Positions 36,939 through 50,413 of a stretch of 64,000 nt of DNA are shown in pieces. The position numbers and the translations under genes are program-made. The notes beneath the pieces were generated by a model. The model searched no databases. It was not told the origin of the DNA and was given only the letters and a program-made list of their open reading frames with translations. The stretch spans positions 14,013,475 through 14,077,474 of the forward strand of contig CM040441.1 of NCBI GenBank assembly GCA_022749755.1. The letters run 5' to 3'. Within the stretch, counting starts at the first letter, position 1. Every line of letters begins with the position of its first letter. Source of the DNA: Azadirachta indica. Its lineage: Eukaryota > Streptophyta > Magnoliopsida > Sapindales > Meliaceae.

Positions 36939-37990
36939 ATTCAATAATCCCAACAACACCAACTGAACAGAAACTTAAATAACAAGGACTACCTTGAATT
37001 GAACAGAAAAATAACTTGGAAGAAATTCAAAACCTACACTTGACCAATTCTTTCATCATCATCATTAACTAATCTAAATCAGACACATCCAAGATAAACC
37101 CATATCAGCAAAGCTTGGCAAATCTAAACGCTATAAGAAGATCAGATAATACTAACCCAGTTTCACCAACCACAATTCCTGTTCTAATAAACTCGTACAC
37201 TGACCTTACAACCAAAAAAAAAAAAAAAAAATTAAAAAATTGAAAAAGACCACCAATAGGGAAATTAGAAATCCTCTCCCCTATTTATGATGAGCTGAAA
37301 AATAGGCCTTTCGCAGCTCAAAACCACAAATTCACAATCAACAACCTTTTTAAAAAAAAAATTTGTCTTCGTTTTTTAAATATAATTACAAATAAAACGG
37401 AAAAGAATAAAAGTAAACGCTAAGAAAATGACCCGATTTGCACCATTATATCTAACCAAACCAATGACTGAGACTCAAAATTTTAAAACCAAAAAAATAA
37501 ATTAAAAAAAAATTTTACAATTAAGACCAACGAAAAGACCCAGAAGAAAAACGCATGCAAAATACAACCCATAAAACAAGAGGAAAATCAAAGAGATAGG
37601 TGTAAAGTTTGACTTCGAAGACTAAAAAATGCCGATGATTGAAAAGAGAAAATAATCAGTCGGTGGTGTGGTTACACTCTTCTTATATTTTAAAAAAAAA
37701 AAAGAAAGGGAAAAATTCAAAGCTTTCTCATGACATCATGAAATCACCACCACCGCCTTTACAACACAGCCCATAGAATAAAAAGGAAGGAAATTTCAGG
37801 CTTTGGAGCGTAGAAGATAGAGATGGATAGAGATTGAGATTGAGATTGAAATTGGGTTGTTTTTGTCAAAAGAAGATTCCTAAGAAGAACGGGAATCGGA
37901 AACAACCAAACAGAAAAGGGTGGTGTAGTTCAGTTTTGTCAGAGAACGAGAAAGAAAAGGAGGAGGAGTTGGAGAAAAGCGCGGGGGTTG
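36939..37990 (-). other. Kinase 5' leader with leader intron
   Basis: Downstream of an acceptor (CTGTTCAG, exon start 36962), 24 leader bases precede the start codon. A CT-rich leader exon lies at about 37,800-37,960 on the minus strand, with repeated CAATCT units. An intron of roughly 0.8 kb between them is likely. The donor was not fixed. Confidence 0.45.
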
Positions 37991-40900
37991 CCTAATATAA
38001 TCCTTCTGGTCAAGACCTTTTCAAAATCTATAATTAAATAATTCATTATAATAATAATAATTTCTGTACCCAATGTCATCTAACTAAACCTCGCCTTCTA
38101 AACATCTAATGATCATAACTAATTATCACTGCTATTTAAAGGTAATTGTAAAATTAATAATAAATCAAAATTCAGAATAAATCCCATTCACCTCTTAATT
38201 TCAATTTAAAGTAATATTTGGTATATAGACTTTTACAATAAAGTCATTTCACATGCCAACAATGTATCCATGCCAATTTATATATAAAGACATAATAATA
38301 TTATATTGTTATCATATATTTGGTATAATTTTTTTTATTTTTACAGCTTATCATATTAACAATAAATATTTTTTAATACAAAAATTAAAATAGTTAATAT
38401 AAAATTTGAATATATATATATATATATACATACATGTGTAAATAATTTATGGTGTTTAAACAAGTAAAATATGCTGCTTGTTTATAAGCATTTCATTTAT
38501 GATAAGAAGACATAACAAAGAGCTCCAAATGGCTTTGTACATAAATTGTTTTTTAATAAATTAAGTGATATAACTAAATCTACATAGTTGATCGTCGTTG
38601 CCACCAAAGCTCATTCTCTACAGGACAATTCCTAGCATATATTAATTCATTGGTCCACCACTCTCTATGATTTCACTTAAAATATTTATTAAATAATAAA
38701 AAAAATTGCTTTGGAGATCTTTAATTAAGTATCATATTTTAGTTAAAATATGTATATTATCCACCAAGAACGAACAAAGTGCTGCATGTCTTCGGTTCCC
38801 ATTATCTACGATTATCTTTCTCCACTGATTTTGACTTTATGCATATCTCTTTTAATTTCTTTTAATAAATATAGAATCTCTCGTTGTCAGAATTCGTTTT
38901 AAATTTAATTATATCACATGTGTTTATTCCTAATAATATTATATATTCTATACATTTTTATCTGATAACCACGAATTATAATTTTATATTTTATTGAAAA
39001 AGCTCGTATTTAATATAAAAAGAATCCCAAATATTCTATAGTTAGTTCTGTAAAATCCATCTGTTTAAATTAAAGATCGTGCATGTTTTCAACTATTCAT
39101 ATTAATAGTGCCTTCAGAATGTATATTTATAGGATAAGGAGCTAATTAAACCGATGATAAGTTTTCTTTCTCCAATTTTTATCTTTTTTATTATTTATTT
39201 ATAGTTTTGTAAAATAACTTAAACTGAAAATTTATATAAGAGTTTATATCTTCAATAATATATATTTAATGAAATCATCAAAGATGCAATTTTTATATTT
39301 AAAAATACCTAAATAAGTAGACAATATTGATTAGGACCATGAACTAGTAGTTCCCATGCATATTTCCATGCCCTAGCGAAATGGGATGGTCCTACATATA
39401 ACTTGCACCCGTGTACGTTGAGCCATGCCTAATTAACAAAAAAAAAAAAAAAAAAAAAGGGAATTATCCGAGAGCAATCAAAGACAAAGATAGTATGAAG
39501 TTATGGGATTTGTTTTAGTGTACATATATAAGTTGTATATATAATTAATTATTCAAACTAAAGTATTGTGTGTACATGTGGAAATAATATTATTGTCATT
39601 GGTCTGGGTGGTCAGGATACATGCGGCCATGCGGACATGCGTCAGCAGGACTCTTCCATTTTATATATATATATAGAACTCTCTAAGATATAGGGTTAGA
39701 GTGCCACACTACTATCTGTATCAAAACTTCGAAAAAATTTAGTTATAATATTAATTAGTAGATGTGAAAATAAGTATTATTGTTATTATTCGAGTTATTA
39801 ATTATTATATGACGTTATCATGTGAGCAAATTTTATACTCCCATTAGAATCATCGATCTCTTCTAAATTATTTATTTTATCTTGTATTATTTAATATGAT
39901 ATATCTATTTTTCATTCCAACTTCCTTAAAATAAGATAAAAGACAATAATACTTGGTACTTAATTTTAAAGGTAAAGGTATGCATGCCCTAATCATAAAT
40001 ATTTATATTTTATTTTATTATCAATATTTAACAACTACAAAATGTATTTTACAATAATTTAAAATTAAAAATCACGCGCGTATAATTCTCAATTTCTCAT
40101 ACCAAAACTTAAGCTATAATAGTTGCATGAGTTGTCGAAAGTTTACACGATAATTAAGATCAGTTACATGAGTTGTCAAATAAGAATTAAAGATCGAAGA
40201 TGACAAGTATAATTAAATTTCACAGTAGTGTGTTTGTAAACCCATCCATGCATGAAATTAAGAATCTATATAATTTGGAACGTAGTTAATTTCTTAAGAA
40301 AATTTTGGCGATTACAACAAAGCAAACGGACACAGAGCCAGCCGCCAAATACTACAGGAAGTCGGGAGTTAAGAATTAACATAAAATAATACAATATTGC
40401 ACGACATGCATATTAAGCAGACAAATTAGGGTTCACGACACGTTAACGAAAACAAATTAAGCTAGCTAGTTAATTATTTATTATTTAAGTGGCTAGTTAG
40501 ATTAACATCGTAAATTTCAACCCTCTGGTTTATTATCTTTTACTATACGTAGACATGCCTGCAACGTTAGGCATTTTCGACAAATGGGTGCGAGGAAAAA
40601 ACAGACAATTCACAAACCTAAGTAGTACTGATAAAATAAAGTAAACATATATAAACAGCATGGGTATATAACCAACCATATTTGATCGCAAAATTCAAGT
40701 CTTCATTCAATGCCCTAACAAACAACGCCATGTAGCTACATAGGCCTAGGCATGTACCAGGCCTGTACTGTAAGAATTAAAGCATGTGCATGCATTCACA
40801 TGGATTGGAACCGCTTTGTTGAGAGCATGTGTAAGCTCAATTAATGGAAAGGACTAAAGGGGAAAGAAAGCTGCTTTAATTATGAATTGGAATAGGATCA

Positions 40901-41023
40901 AGTCAAATCCCAGAGTACATATGCAATCTTGTGTGATGTATGTCTGACGTCTATGCTATGGGGCAAGCCTAACATTAGGACTAGCAATATTTTCAAGGGC
41001 ACAACAACTCTTTTTATGTTTTG

Positions 41024-41059
41024 GTCGTCGTCGTCATCGTCGTCGTCGTCGTCGTCGTT
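41024..41059. repeat. (GTC)n trinucleotide microsatellite
   Basis: Twelve GTC units with one interruption (ATC). Confidence 0.85.
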
Positions 41060-42915
41060 GTTTTGACACCGGAAAGCAGAACATTCAGATCTTGATGGGT
41101 GACATTTCTTTTGAAAAGTGGGATTTGAAAGGTCATGCATAATCTGATAGAAAGTGGCTGGCTCCTCAAGACATCAATAACCAATCATTATTCATTGTTA
41201 TGCGGTTCTTCTCTGTCTGGGTTTATTTTTCAAATTTTAATGGAACAATTGGTTTAATTTAATTTGACATGTCTGACTGACATCTCTTTGTTAATTGTTT
41301 CGGCTGGAAAAAAGTCTTTATGGGTCCCGATCCCAGTGAGATTTGAGAATATATCAAAACCCCATCGCCAAAAGTCCAATACTCTACTTGGGCTCATTTT
41401 CCATCTGCTGTGGCCCATGTAGGCTCATGTGGAGTGGATTAACGGGTCAATTTCTGTGTCTTCACTCTTTAATTAGTAATTACTTTATTTATTTGTGTAA
41501 GGATCATCAAGTTAGAAACAACTACTCGATTAAGAGTAAAGAATTTTTTATCACATCTAACCCAATTTTTTGAGATAATTATTTGGGATTTTAAGTAGTC
41601 GACTTGTTTATCAAATAAATAATTTTACAAATTCAAGTATACTGACATCTTATTTACGACAACAATAAAAGAAAATTGATCAAAAAATCGTATGCGTTGC
41701 CATCTTCTTTCATTTTAGGCACAACAATTGAGACAAATTGTCAATTTTAAACTTGCCTCTTGACCAAGTCGAATCTAAAGTCCCTTGGACTAAACACCTA
41801 ATAAACGAAATTTGGCCTCTCCTTTTTGGATACGCTGCTGGTTTAGGTTTACAACAAATAAATATTACCACTATCTACTTCCATTTTCAACTCTATGCAA
41901 TAAAAAGGCAAGACTAAAATGGAACTTATGTGAATGTAAATTAGGAAGCTTCGTGCAGTAACATAACACAGAGAAAAACAAAACATCCCTCTTAAACAAA
42001 AACACTAGACCATTTAATTAACTAAAAATCATCACAAAATCCCAGAACCCACCACCCCAAAAAAAAAAAAAAAAAAAAAAACTCACTCTCAGTGTCACAT
42101 TGGTTCAATTTACAAGATATATATACACTTAATCTTTTGCAGAAACAACCATATATATGAAGTTTGAACTCAGTTGATCACTGCCACTCATCATTACCTC
42201 CATTTCTGACTTATTTTGGTCACTTGCAAACAGCAAGAGCATCCGTAATAAATAATTGATTATCGTTTGTACTATCTAAGTAAAGCCATTGCACTGGGGT
42301 CAACCAATAAAGGTAGCTGTTTGATTCTTTCTTTCTGTTAATCTGCAATGTTATATGCTCTGACATTCACAAAAGTTCTTCTTCGGAAATTAATTTATAT
42401 GTATAATCCAGTTGTTATTCTCTTTAATTTAATTATAATGTCTTTTAAACACATATATATGATGGGGGGTTTAGGATTTGCATTGAATGAATGGGAGTCT
42501 TGAGTGGCACGTGATCAACCATGTACGCATGGAGTCGACACTATGATTTTCGCATGGTGTTCCCACTCAGAGAATGTGGGCTGCTGCCTCACCTCCGCAA
42601 AACAACAAACAAACGAACAATACCCTTTCATTATTAGTTCCTCGTCTCATGTACTGTATGTTTGAGGGATAATAACTTTTGGACCCTTGAGCCTTTACAT
42701 TTTATTAATTCAAAATATAATTTATCAATTTATATCCAATAAATCCCTAATTTTGATTCAACCATAGCCCTTGTTCTTATAATATTGATTTTTGACTAAA
42801 TATTTAACTTTTCCTTTCTTTGAATTTTGCCACTATTTAAGTTAGGAATTTATTGACAATGAAGAGAAAAATGTGAGAAATACCAAACTACAATGTTTTA
42901 TTCGATCGATCAAAG

Positions 42916-42937
42916 TATATATATATATATATATATA
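42916..42937. repeat. (TA)11 microsatellite
   Basis: Uninterrupted TA dinucleotides in the long spacer. Confidence 0.8.
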
Positions 42938-43539
42938 ACTTAACATTAAAAAATTACTTTAATTATTATAGTGGGATTATAAATCTAGCTAATATGACTG
43001 AGTTACAAATTATAAGTTTATTCAAAATCGTATGAAATTGGAGGGATTAATATGTTATTACAATTATATTAATTTAACCCCACTGCACTAGGTAAAGTTT
43101 ATCTTTGGTATTGTGTTGTAAATGTGAAAATGAGTTATCATGTGATGACATTCACATTTCGCACCGACCTTTTAGCTTAGTTAGGGGACCACTTCATCTT
43201 GCCCTTATTGGTAAAGATATGCAATAAAATAAATGGCAACTACGCCGGCTCCTTTGCCTCTCGTTTTCGCCTTTATCAACGCAACGCTTATTAATTTTGC
43301 TACCATACTTTGCAACTGGGATATAAATGTCATTACAAGATTTAACCTTATCACACTGCACTCTGTTAGTGACGACGACGATGATGATGGACCTGATTTG
43401 TAAAACGGGTCCCGGTGATGAAGTTTTATAACTTAGATGTGAAGCGTCAACTAACTTGTAGTTGTATACTTAATAATATGTCCTTTGTTAATGTCCTCTT
43501 TCATTCGAGGAATGAAATTAAAATTTTATATAATTTTGA

Positions 43540-43870
43540 GCGAAGGGAAACACAAGGCATGGATTTGAGGTACATCCTTGATAATGGAGCACCTTTGTCG
43601 CCACCTCAGATCTCGTTTTCGATACCTCCAAGATGATGAAAATCCTAGTGATCAACGCATAAGCTATTCGAGGGTCCATTGCACGTTCTGGACCTCAAAC
43701 GTACCGTTGAATCCGCCTTTCGAAATTTTTTGCCCGCCAATTTTCTCAACGTTGGACCGCACGAGTTATTTTCCGGATTAGCCCTACATAGCATGCCAAA
43801 CATACAAATATTTTAGTGTCAGGGCAAGGGTATAAGAGTAAAATTGACTACATCCGCGCTCCCGGGTTCA
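43540..43870. other. GC-richer island, unrecognised
   Basis: About 330 bases with more balanced composition than the flanks. Two short plus-strand open frames overlap it (around 43,415-43,636 and 43,578-43,781), but neither shows a known motif nor a coherent exon. A decayed gene or transposon piece is possible. Confidence 0.25.
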
Positions 43871-44723
43871 CGGGAATTATATGTTCAGTCTGGTCAATAT
43901 TTAATAGTATTAAAACTACTATGGTCATTTTTTATGTTTTATGTGACTAACCAATTGGAATAAGGTTTGCATTGACTAAGCCAACTAAACAAATTTTGTT
44001 TTTTATTAAATAAAAATAAATAATTAATGAAAGCATGGTCCTAAATTTGTGGGGGACTAGTGAACAGATCTTACCTTATATTGAATTTTAGCACCAATAT
44101 GATGTGGACATAGTAATAGGTGATGGTAGGATGTCAACATGGTAGAAATTATAACGATTATGGTAAAAATTTGCCACCAAACATTTATTGTAATCACAAA
44201 GTTTTAATGTGTCATTAATTTAGACCAAGAACTGTGAAACTCAATTGTGTAATTGGTACATCACTGTACATTATACCTAAATTGTTTAATAAAGTACCGT
44301 AACGTTACATATCTAATGAGGTCTCTTCTAACCATCATTGTTTTGATTATTATTATTATTATTATTTACATAGATGGGAATCTGTGATAATAATTTCGCA
44401 TGGAGTGGTGAAAATAAACAATTGTTTTATTTTTTTTATTGGCACAAAAGTTCTGGGAATTTAATAAGACTATTAATGGGTTGAAAACACGTTATAACAT
44501 ACAGCGGTAAACAACATGCATCAGTTTCGAAAGAAAATAAAAGCTTCGTAATTTTCAAGATATCGATTGAAAATAATAAGCATTATATATAGTACAATTT
44601 GTTTAATAATTACAACTCAATTAATATACAATAATTAGGAGAATCAATGTTTATTATGTCTCCAATAATTTTTATACGTTACATGCATGCATGTCGCATG
44701 ATTTCATTTCGCTCTGCCTTCTA

Positions 44724-44752
44724 TTATTAATTAATTAATTAATTAATTAATT
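44724..44752. repeat. (ATTA)n microsatellite
   Basis: About seven tandem ATTA units. Confidence 0.85.
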
Positions 44753-45699
44753 ACTCTAGCCAATAAAATGTCATCATTAACATTTTATTACACTTAAAAA
44801 AATTATTTAATTCATGTTGTAAATAAAAATCGTTAAATTTTATTTATGGCTTTCATTAATATTCTGAATCGTTTGGCAGTTTCAGTAATTTATTTCTGCA
44901 TCAAAATATGAACAAAATTGGTAAAAAGTAACAGCTTATCACACAGAATTTAGTTCAGAAAAAATAAATAGAGATTTCCAAGTTGATAAGTTAATATTGA
45001 ATGTGTGTGGTGTGAAAAATTTATTGCCAAATAAATTATTTATAAATTTCTATCTTAAAATTGAAGAATTTTGGATTCTATATTAAATTTCTTACCATAA
45101 TTTACTTACGGTCAAGATTTTATTTTCATATTTTCATCAACAACTAATTATTAACCTTTATATAATTTGTAATACGAACCTAAATAAATAGTTTTATAAT
45201 AAATAAGAACGTAAAATCAACAATTAATTCACTACAAAATAATTTTAATTAATTAATTAAATTATTATTTTTAGGTTAGGAAATGACCTTTTACGAGGTA
45301 GTGTGATATGCCCTTGGAAGTGTTTGACCACAACGCTTTTTCCAAAAGTGTCAAAGGTTAAAGTCGTAAATTAATCCCTGACTTGTACTTACACCAAATC
45401 CACAGTGTCAGTAACAAATTTGTTGTAAAAGCCAAAATAGAACGAATTTATTACAACGTTACCACTATTACAGTATCAGTGTACATACTACATAGCAAAT
45501 ACAGAATTTTGTTGAATCTTTATCTCTTAAAACGAAGAGAAAAAGTAAAAAAGAATAAATTAAAAAAATAAAAAGGAGAAAAATCCAGCAAACAGTAAAG
45601 ATTAAAGAGAGAAATAGGATCATTTTCAAAGATTCAACAACTGGGACGTTACTTTATTTAAAGTGATGGAATAGTTTATAGACATGTAATGTAATAGAG

Positions 45700-46020
45700 A
45701 CAGCTGTTGCAGAAGTGGGGTTTGGTTGTGGGGTCTCAAGTCTTTGTTGTTGCGTTTGTTTGATTTATCCCTACGAGAAAATCCACATCTCACTCACTCA
45801 TTCTCCCGCCTTCCCGCTTATTTCATTTCTTGAATCTCATCTTGGATTATGGTATGCTATACTATGCTCCACATTACTACAAACTCACTTATTGAGACAG
45901 AAACTTTTAACACCACAGACTGAAACTAGAGTGGATTAGATAAGGGTAGAGGGAGATATAGATGTCTGTATTAATGTTGTAAGAGAGATATGTGGTGGTG
46001 GTGTTTCTTGTTTACTAAAC
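45700..46020 (+). promoter_or_regulatory. 5' leader of TSO1-like gene with upstream ORFs
   Basis: CT-rich leader-like sequence ahead of the start codon. Two upstream ATGs are visible. ATG at 45962 opens a 6-codon frame that closes at 45982. ATG at 45990 opens a 25-codon frame that overlaps the main start and closes with TAA at 46065-46067. If both lie in the mature leader they would lower initiation at the main ATG. Confidence 0.45.
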
Positions 46021-49000
46021 ATGGACACCCCGGAGAAGTCTTCCCAGATCGCTACTCCCCTCTCTAAATTTGAGGTGATAATACGAAATTCCTCTCCTTT
46101 TTAACATTTTTTCAGTGGGGTTAAGTGGGTTTTTGCTTTGCTTGCATGTTGTTTGATTTGGTTTCTTAATGGGTAGACTTTCGAAGGTGTGGTGGATTTG
46201 GGGTTTTTGTTTGTTGAATTGGGTGGTTTTTCAGAGAATTGTTGTGTTTCTGGTTGCAAAATTTGGAAAGTAACTACTCTTTTTGAATTGCTGAATTTCA
46301 GCTTAGTTTGACGTAGATCTTCAGTTTTAAATTCAAATTTAGCAGTTTATGCGGTCATTTGCTGCACTCTGCGCTGGGTTCTTGTGGTCTTGAAGGTAGT
46401 GAGTTTTCTTGTGTGTTTTCTACTAACATACCGAACCCAATTCACTGAAACACCTTCTTTTGGAGAGAGAATTTCATTCTGTACTTCTATAAAAAGATTT
46501 CCTATAGGTTAGTATATGTGGTTTAATTTTAGATTTTGACGAATTTTCCCTGTTTTCCTGCAAGATTTCGGTTTATACGACTAATGCAAGCAGGAATCTT
46601 TTCTAGCTGTAAAGTTTTATCGAAGCTTTTTCTAAATTTTCTTCATGGAAGGGTGCAAGCCTTCTTCTATTTTGTCTCAAAATTTGCTTAACCCAGAACT
46701 TTTTAAACTGACTGGCTCCAGAATATGTCCTAATTTTGTTAAAACTCATTGTCTAATTAGTGGGTTTTACACATAGTTCTTGGGATAATACATCCTTAGT
46801 TTTTATTTTTTTTCATTTTTTGGCAATTTTTATTATTTGCAAGAGTATCTGATTTAGAATCTAACATGTTCTGCATCTAGAAATTGTTGTTAATCAAGAA
46901 ATTTTTTATTTTCCTTTTTTCAATATACTTGAGTTGATTTATTGCATTAAGATTCAACTTTTCATTTTTTATCCAAATTTATGTATGCATTCTGTGGTGC
47001 GGAGCTCTCTGTCATTACTTATAAGAATGAATCTTTTTTATTTCTTTGCAGGATTCCCCTGTCTTCAACTATATCAACAGTCTGTCTCCCATCAAACCTG
47101 TTAAGTCCCTACCTGTTACTCAGACGTTCAACTCGCTGAATTTTGCATCCCTGCCATCAATTTTCACGTCACCTCATGTCAGCTCTCACAAGGAAACTAG
47201 ATTCTTTAGAAGGTAAGGGACCATATTTCTTGACCATTTGTACAAATTCTAAACTAAACTGTCAAGGTTCACAATTCTGTTCTAACTTTTTTATTTGCAG
47301 GAATAACTGTTCGGATCTGTCCAAACCTGAGCTTTCTTCTGAAAATGGTAATAAAGCTTCCACAAATGATGGCATAGCAGCTGATGCGTCTCAGCTGTAT
47401 GATAACTCAGCTGATCTACAGGAAAATTTTGATCCTGCAGTTTCCATTGCAGAAGTACCCGTTGAGGCTTCCAGTGACTCAAAGTTTGCAATTGAGTTAC
47501 CTCGGGCCTTAAAATATGATTGTGGTAGCCCTGGTTCTGAACCCGCCCCTTGCGGTATTGAGAGAAACTGTGCGTCAGAATTGGCTAGCACATCTGCTCC
47601 AGTTGTTCCATTTGTTCAAGAGGCATCTGAAAATGTTTCATCTGAGGGTCAACTGCATTCACAGGGGATGTGCCAGATGGAGCAGAAAAAAGAAATGGCA
47701 GGATGTGACTGGGAGAGTTTGATTTCTGATGCTGCAGATTTGTTAATTTTTAATTTCCCCAATGACTCTGAGGCTTTTAAGGGCTTAATTCAGAAATCAC
47801 TGGACCCTGCCGCAAGTTATACTTCTGTTTCTCCAGGGTTTCCCCAAAATAACTTTAGTGGAGAGCCAAGAATGCAAATGATTGATCCAGTTGGTTCTGG
47901 TCAACAACATGAAATGGAAGATCCATCTACTCAACCAGGAGAAAGCAGCATCCTGAATGAAATAAACCGTGCACAGGATAGCCCTAATGATGATCTGGAT
48001 GAGTGCTTAACTGGTGATCCAAGTGAAAAAGTGGGAATGAATATTCCGGTGTCCTGTAAGGTAAAAGTTGCTACTTGTTTTTGCTATCATTATCTGCTGC
48101 ACATAAAATTTTCTGCATACCTTATACTTGTTCATTGTTTGTTGAATCTTAGTCTATCTCTCACATAAATATTAAGCATTTTTATGTCTAGAACAATTAG
48201 AAGGCATGTAAACGTTTTAAGAGGTTGTTGTCTTGTCTACAGCCCATTTCTAATTTGCATCGGGGTATGCTAAGGCGCTGTCTAGATTTTGAACTGGTGG
48301 CACGCAGGAAAAACTTAGATGATGGTTCAAATTGTAGTTCTTCTATGATATTGCAATCTGATGACAAGATAACCACTGAAGATAAGCAGCTTGTGCCACT
48401 TAAGCCTAGCAGTGATTCTTCGCGGCAGATTTTGCCTGGAATTGGTTTGCACTTAAATGCTTTGGCAATATCTTCTCAAGATAATAAAAACATCAGGATT
48501 GATGCTTTGTCTACTGGAAGATATCTGAGTTTGCCTGGCTCTGCTGCCTCCTTTAATTCTTCCACAACAACTGAAGATCCTCTTCATGAATCTTTACCTT
48601 CAGCCACCAATGAAAGAGACATGGTTGCAGTTGAAAATGGAGTTTCACTTGCAGAAGATGCTTCTCAGACATCTGCATATTTAGCTGGTGAAGAGTATAA
48701 TCAGAGTAGCCCTAAAAAGAAAAGGCATGTACACTTGACAAGATAATTAAAGCCATATTATTTATTTTAGTGCATCTCTTTACCCTTTCATTTTGTTTAT
48801 CTGTTCTAACACTATTATTTTAAATTGGATTCAGGCGTAGGTTGGAAAATTCAGGAGAAGGTGATGCTTGTAAACGTTGTAATTGTAAAAAATCCAAGTG
48901 TTTGAAACTGTAAGTTCCTACTTTTTAATATTTTGATTCAAAGACCCATGATTTTGTCCAATATGCCTAAACTGCTGACAAACAAGTTGCCAATTGTCAT

Positions 49001-50413
49001 AGAATCTGATTATAGTTAATGGATGATTTAAAATTTTTATGTCATTCTATATATGTTTGCCTTTATCTTCATTCCATTGATGTCTTGATCGTCTGAGAAG
49101 AAAATAACTAAGGAAATTGGCTTTACTTCCATGTGTTTGACTTATCCATGCAGTTACTGTGAATGCTTTGCTGCTGGTGTGTACTGCATAGAGCCGTGCT
49201 CTTGTCAAGATTGCTTCAACAAGCCAATTCACGAAGATACTGTTCTTGCAACTCGCAAACAGATCGAGTCTCGAAACCCGCTTGCATTTGCTCCCAAAGT
49301 TATTAGAAGTGCTGATTGTCTTCCTGAACTCGGGGTTAGAATTTGATCTGACTTTGCACTAAGTTTAATCAACATTTTCAAACTGCTAGTTAACCTGATT
49401 GATTTGGTGCACTTGCAGGAAGACTCCAGCAAAACACCAGCCTCAGCAAGACATAAAAGAGGATGCAACTGCAAGAAATCAAGTTGCCTAAAGAAATACT
49501 GTGAATGCTTTCAGGTTTCATTCCTTGATATATTTGGTACTCTTTTGATGTTCCGCATGAAGTGATTAAGAAAGAGTGGTGTCTTTTTTCTCATAGGGTG
49601 GAGTTGGATGCTCCATTAACTGCAGATGTGAAGGGTGTAAGAATACATTTGGTAGAAAGGATGGTGAGTGTGCCCATATGCTTGCACGCCCATTTAGTGC
49701 ATATTGCTTTTGAAAACATTAATTTTGTATTCCACGTATGCAGTTCTATCCAAACTTACAAAACTCTGTATGCTGACATTACTTTCGGGATATTTCTTAT
49801 AGTTCTTTATCTGTTGTTTTGGAATTCAGGGTCTGCACTAACGGAAACAGAAGGTGAAGCAGAAGAAGAAGAAATGGAGACATGTGAAAAAAGTGGGGTG
49901 GATAAACATTTGCAGAAAACTGAAATCCCAAATAGTGAAGAGCAGAATCCAAGCTCGGCTCTTCCCACCACACCATTAAGGCTTTGCAGGTCTAATATCT
50001 GAACCTGTTGTTTTGTTGTAAACTTACATTCATTGTTATTAGCTTCTAAATTATATTTGTGTTCTAGACCCTTGGTCCAGTTGCCATTTTCATCAAAGTG
50101 CAAACCACCGAGATCTTTACTTACCATTGGTTCCAGTTCTGGATTCTACACCGGCCACAAGTATGGAAAGCCGAATATTCTCCGATCTCAACCCAAGTTT
50201 GAGAAGGGTCTCCAAACTGCTCCAGAAGATGAAATGCCCAAGATTCTGCGGGAAAATTCCACTCCCAGCAGTGGCATCAAGACTTCTTCTCCCAACAGTA
50301 AGAGGGTCTCTCCACCAAACACTATCTTGGGGTCATCCCCTAGTCGGAGAAGTGGACGGAAGCTGATATTACAATCCATTCCTTCATTTCCGTCGCTCAC
50401 TCCACAGCACTGA
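46021..50413 (+). CDS. TSO1/SOL-type CXC (tesmin) DNA-binding protein
   Basis: Nuclear protein of the CPP/TCX family, plant relatives of LIN54. Arabidopsis TSO1 and SOL proteins act in DREAM-type cell-cycle complexes and control floral meristem division and stomatal lineage. Ten exons: 46021-46074, 47052-47212, 47301-48060, 48243-48724, 48835-48909, 49154-49334, 49419-49514, 49597-49663, 49830-49989 and 50068-50413, giving 793 residues. The N-terminus has the family block [13 protein letters not shown]. Two Cys-rich CXC domains are at about 498-541 ([16 protein letters not shown]) and 587-622 ([16 protein letters not shown]), joined by RNPLAFAPK. The exon 4 to 5 intron starts with GC. The third and fourth exons are an acidic, Ser-rich region. 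It is the single counterpart of Arabidopsis SOL1, TSO1 and SOL2/TCX2, so I give no exact symbol. Confidence 0.93.

Larger units (their letters stand above)
37991..45699. other. Long AT-rich spacer with simple repeats
   Basis: About 7.7 kb without a recognisable gene. It holds several microsatellites (listed) and long A-runs at about 39,439 and 42,057. A minus-strand frame near 41 kb with a run of Asp residues is caused by a GTC repeat and lacks any family feature. An island at 43,540-43,870 is GC-richer and is noted separately. I did not find hairpins matching conserved plant miRNAs that I can recall. Confidence 0.45.

Noticed and set aside
36936..36962. Kinase start further upstream near 36962
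   Set aside because: The codon there is TTG and sits directly after a splice acceptor; the first ATG is at 36938.
40898..41140. Minus-strand frame with a run of Asp residues
   Set aside because: The Asp run comes from a GTC microsatellite and the rest has no family pattern, splice context or conservation signal that I can see.
47143..47300. TSO1-like protein beginning at the ATG-like position 47143
   Set aside because: The frame there differs from the exon that runs 47052-47212, and splicing to the ATG at 46021 gives the conserved N-terminal block.
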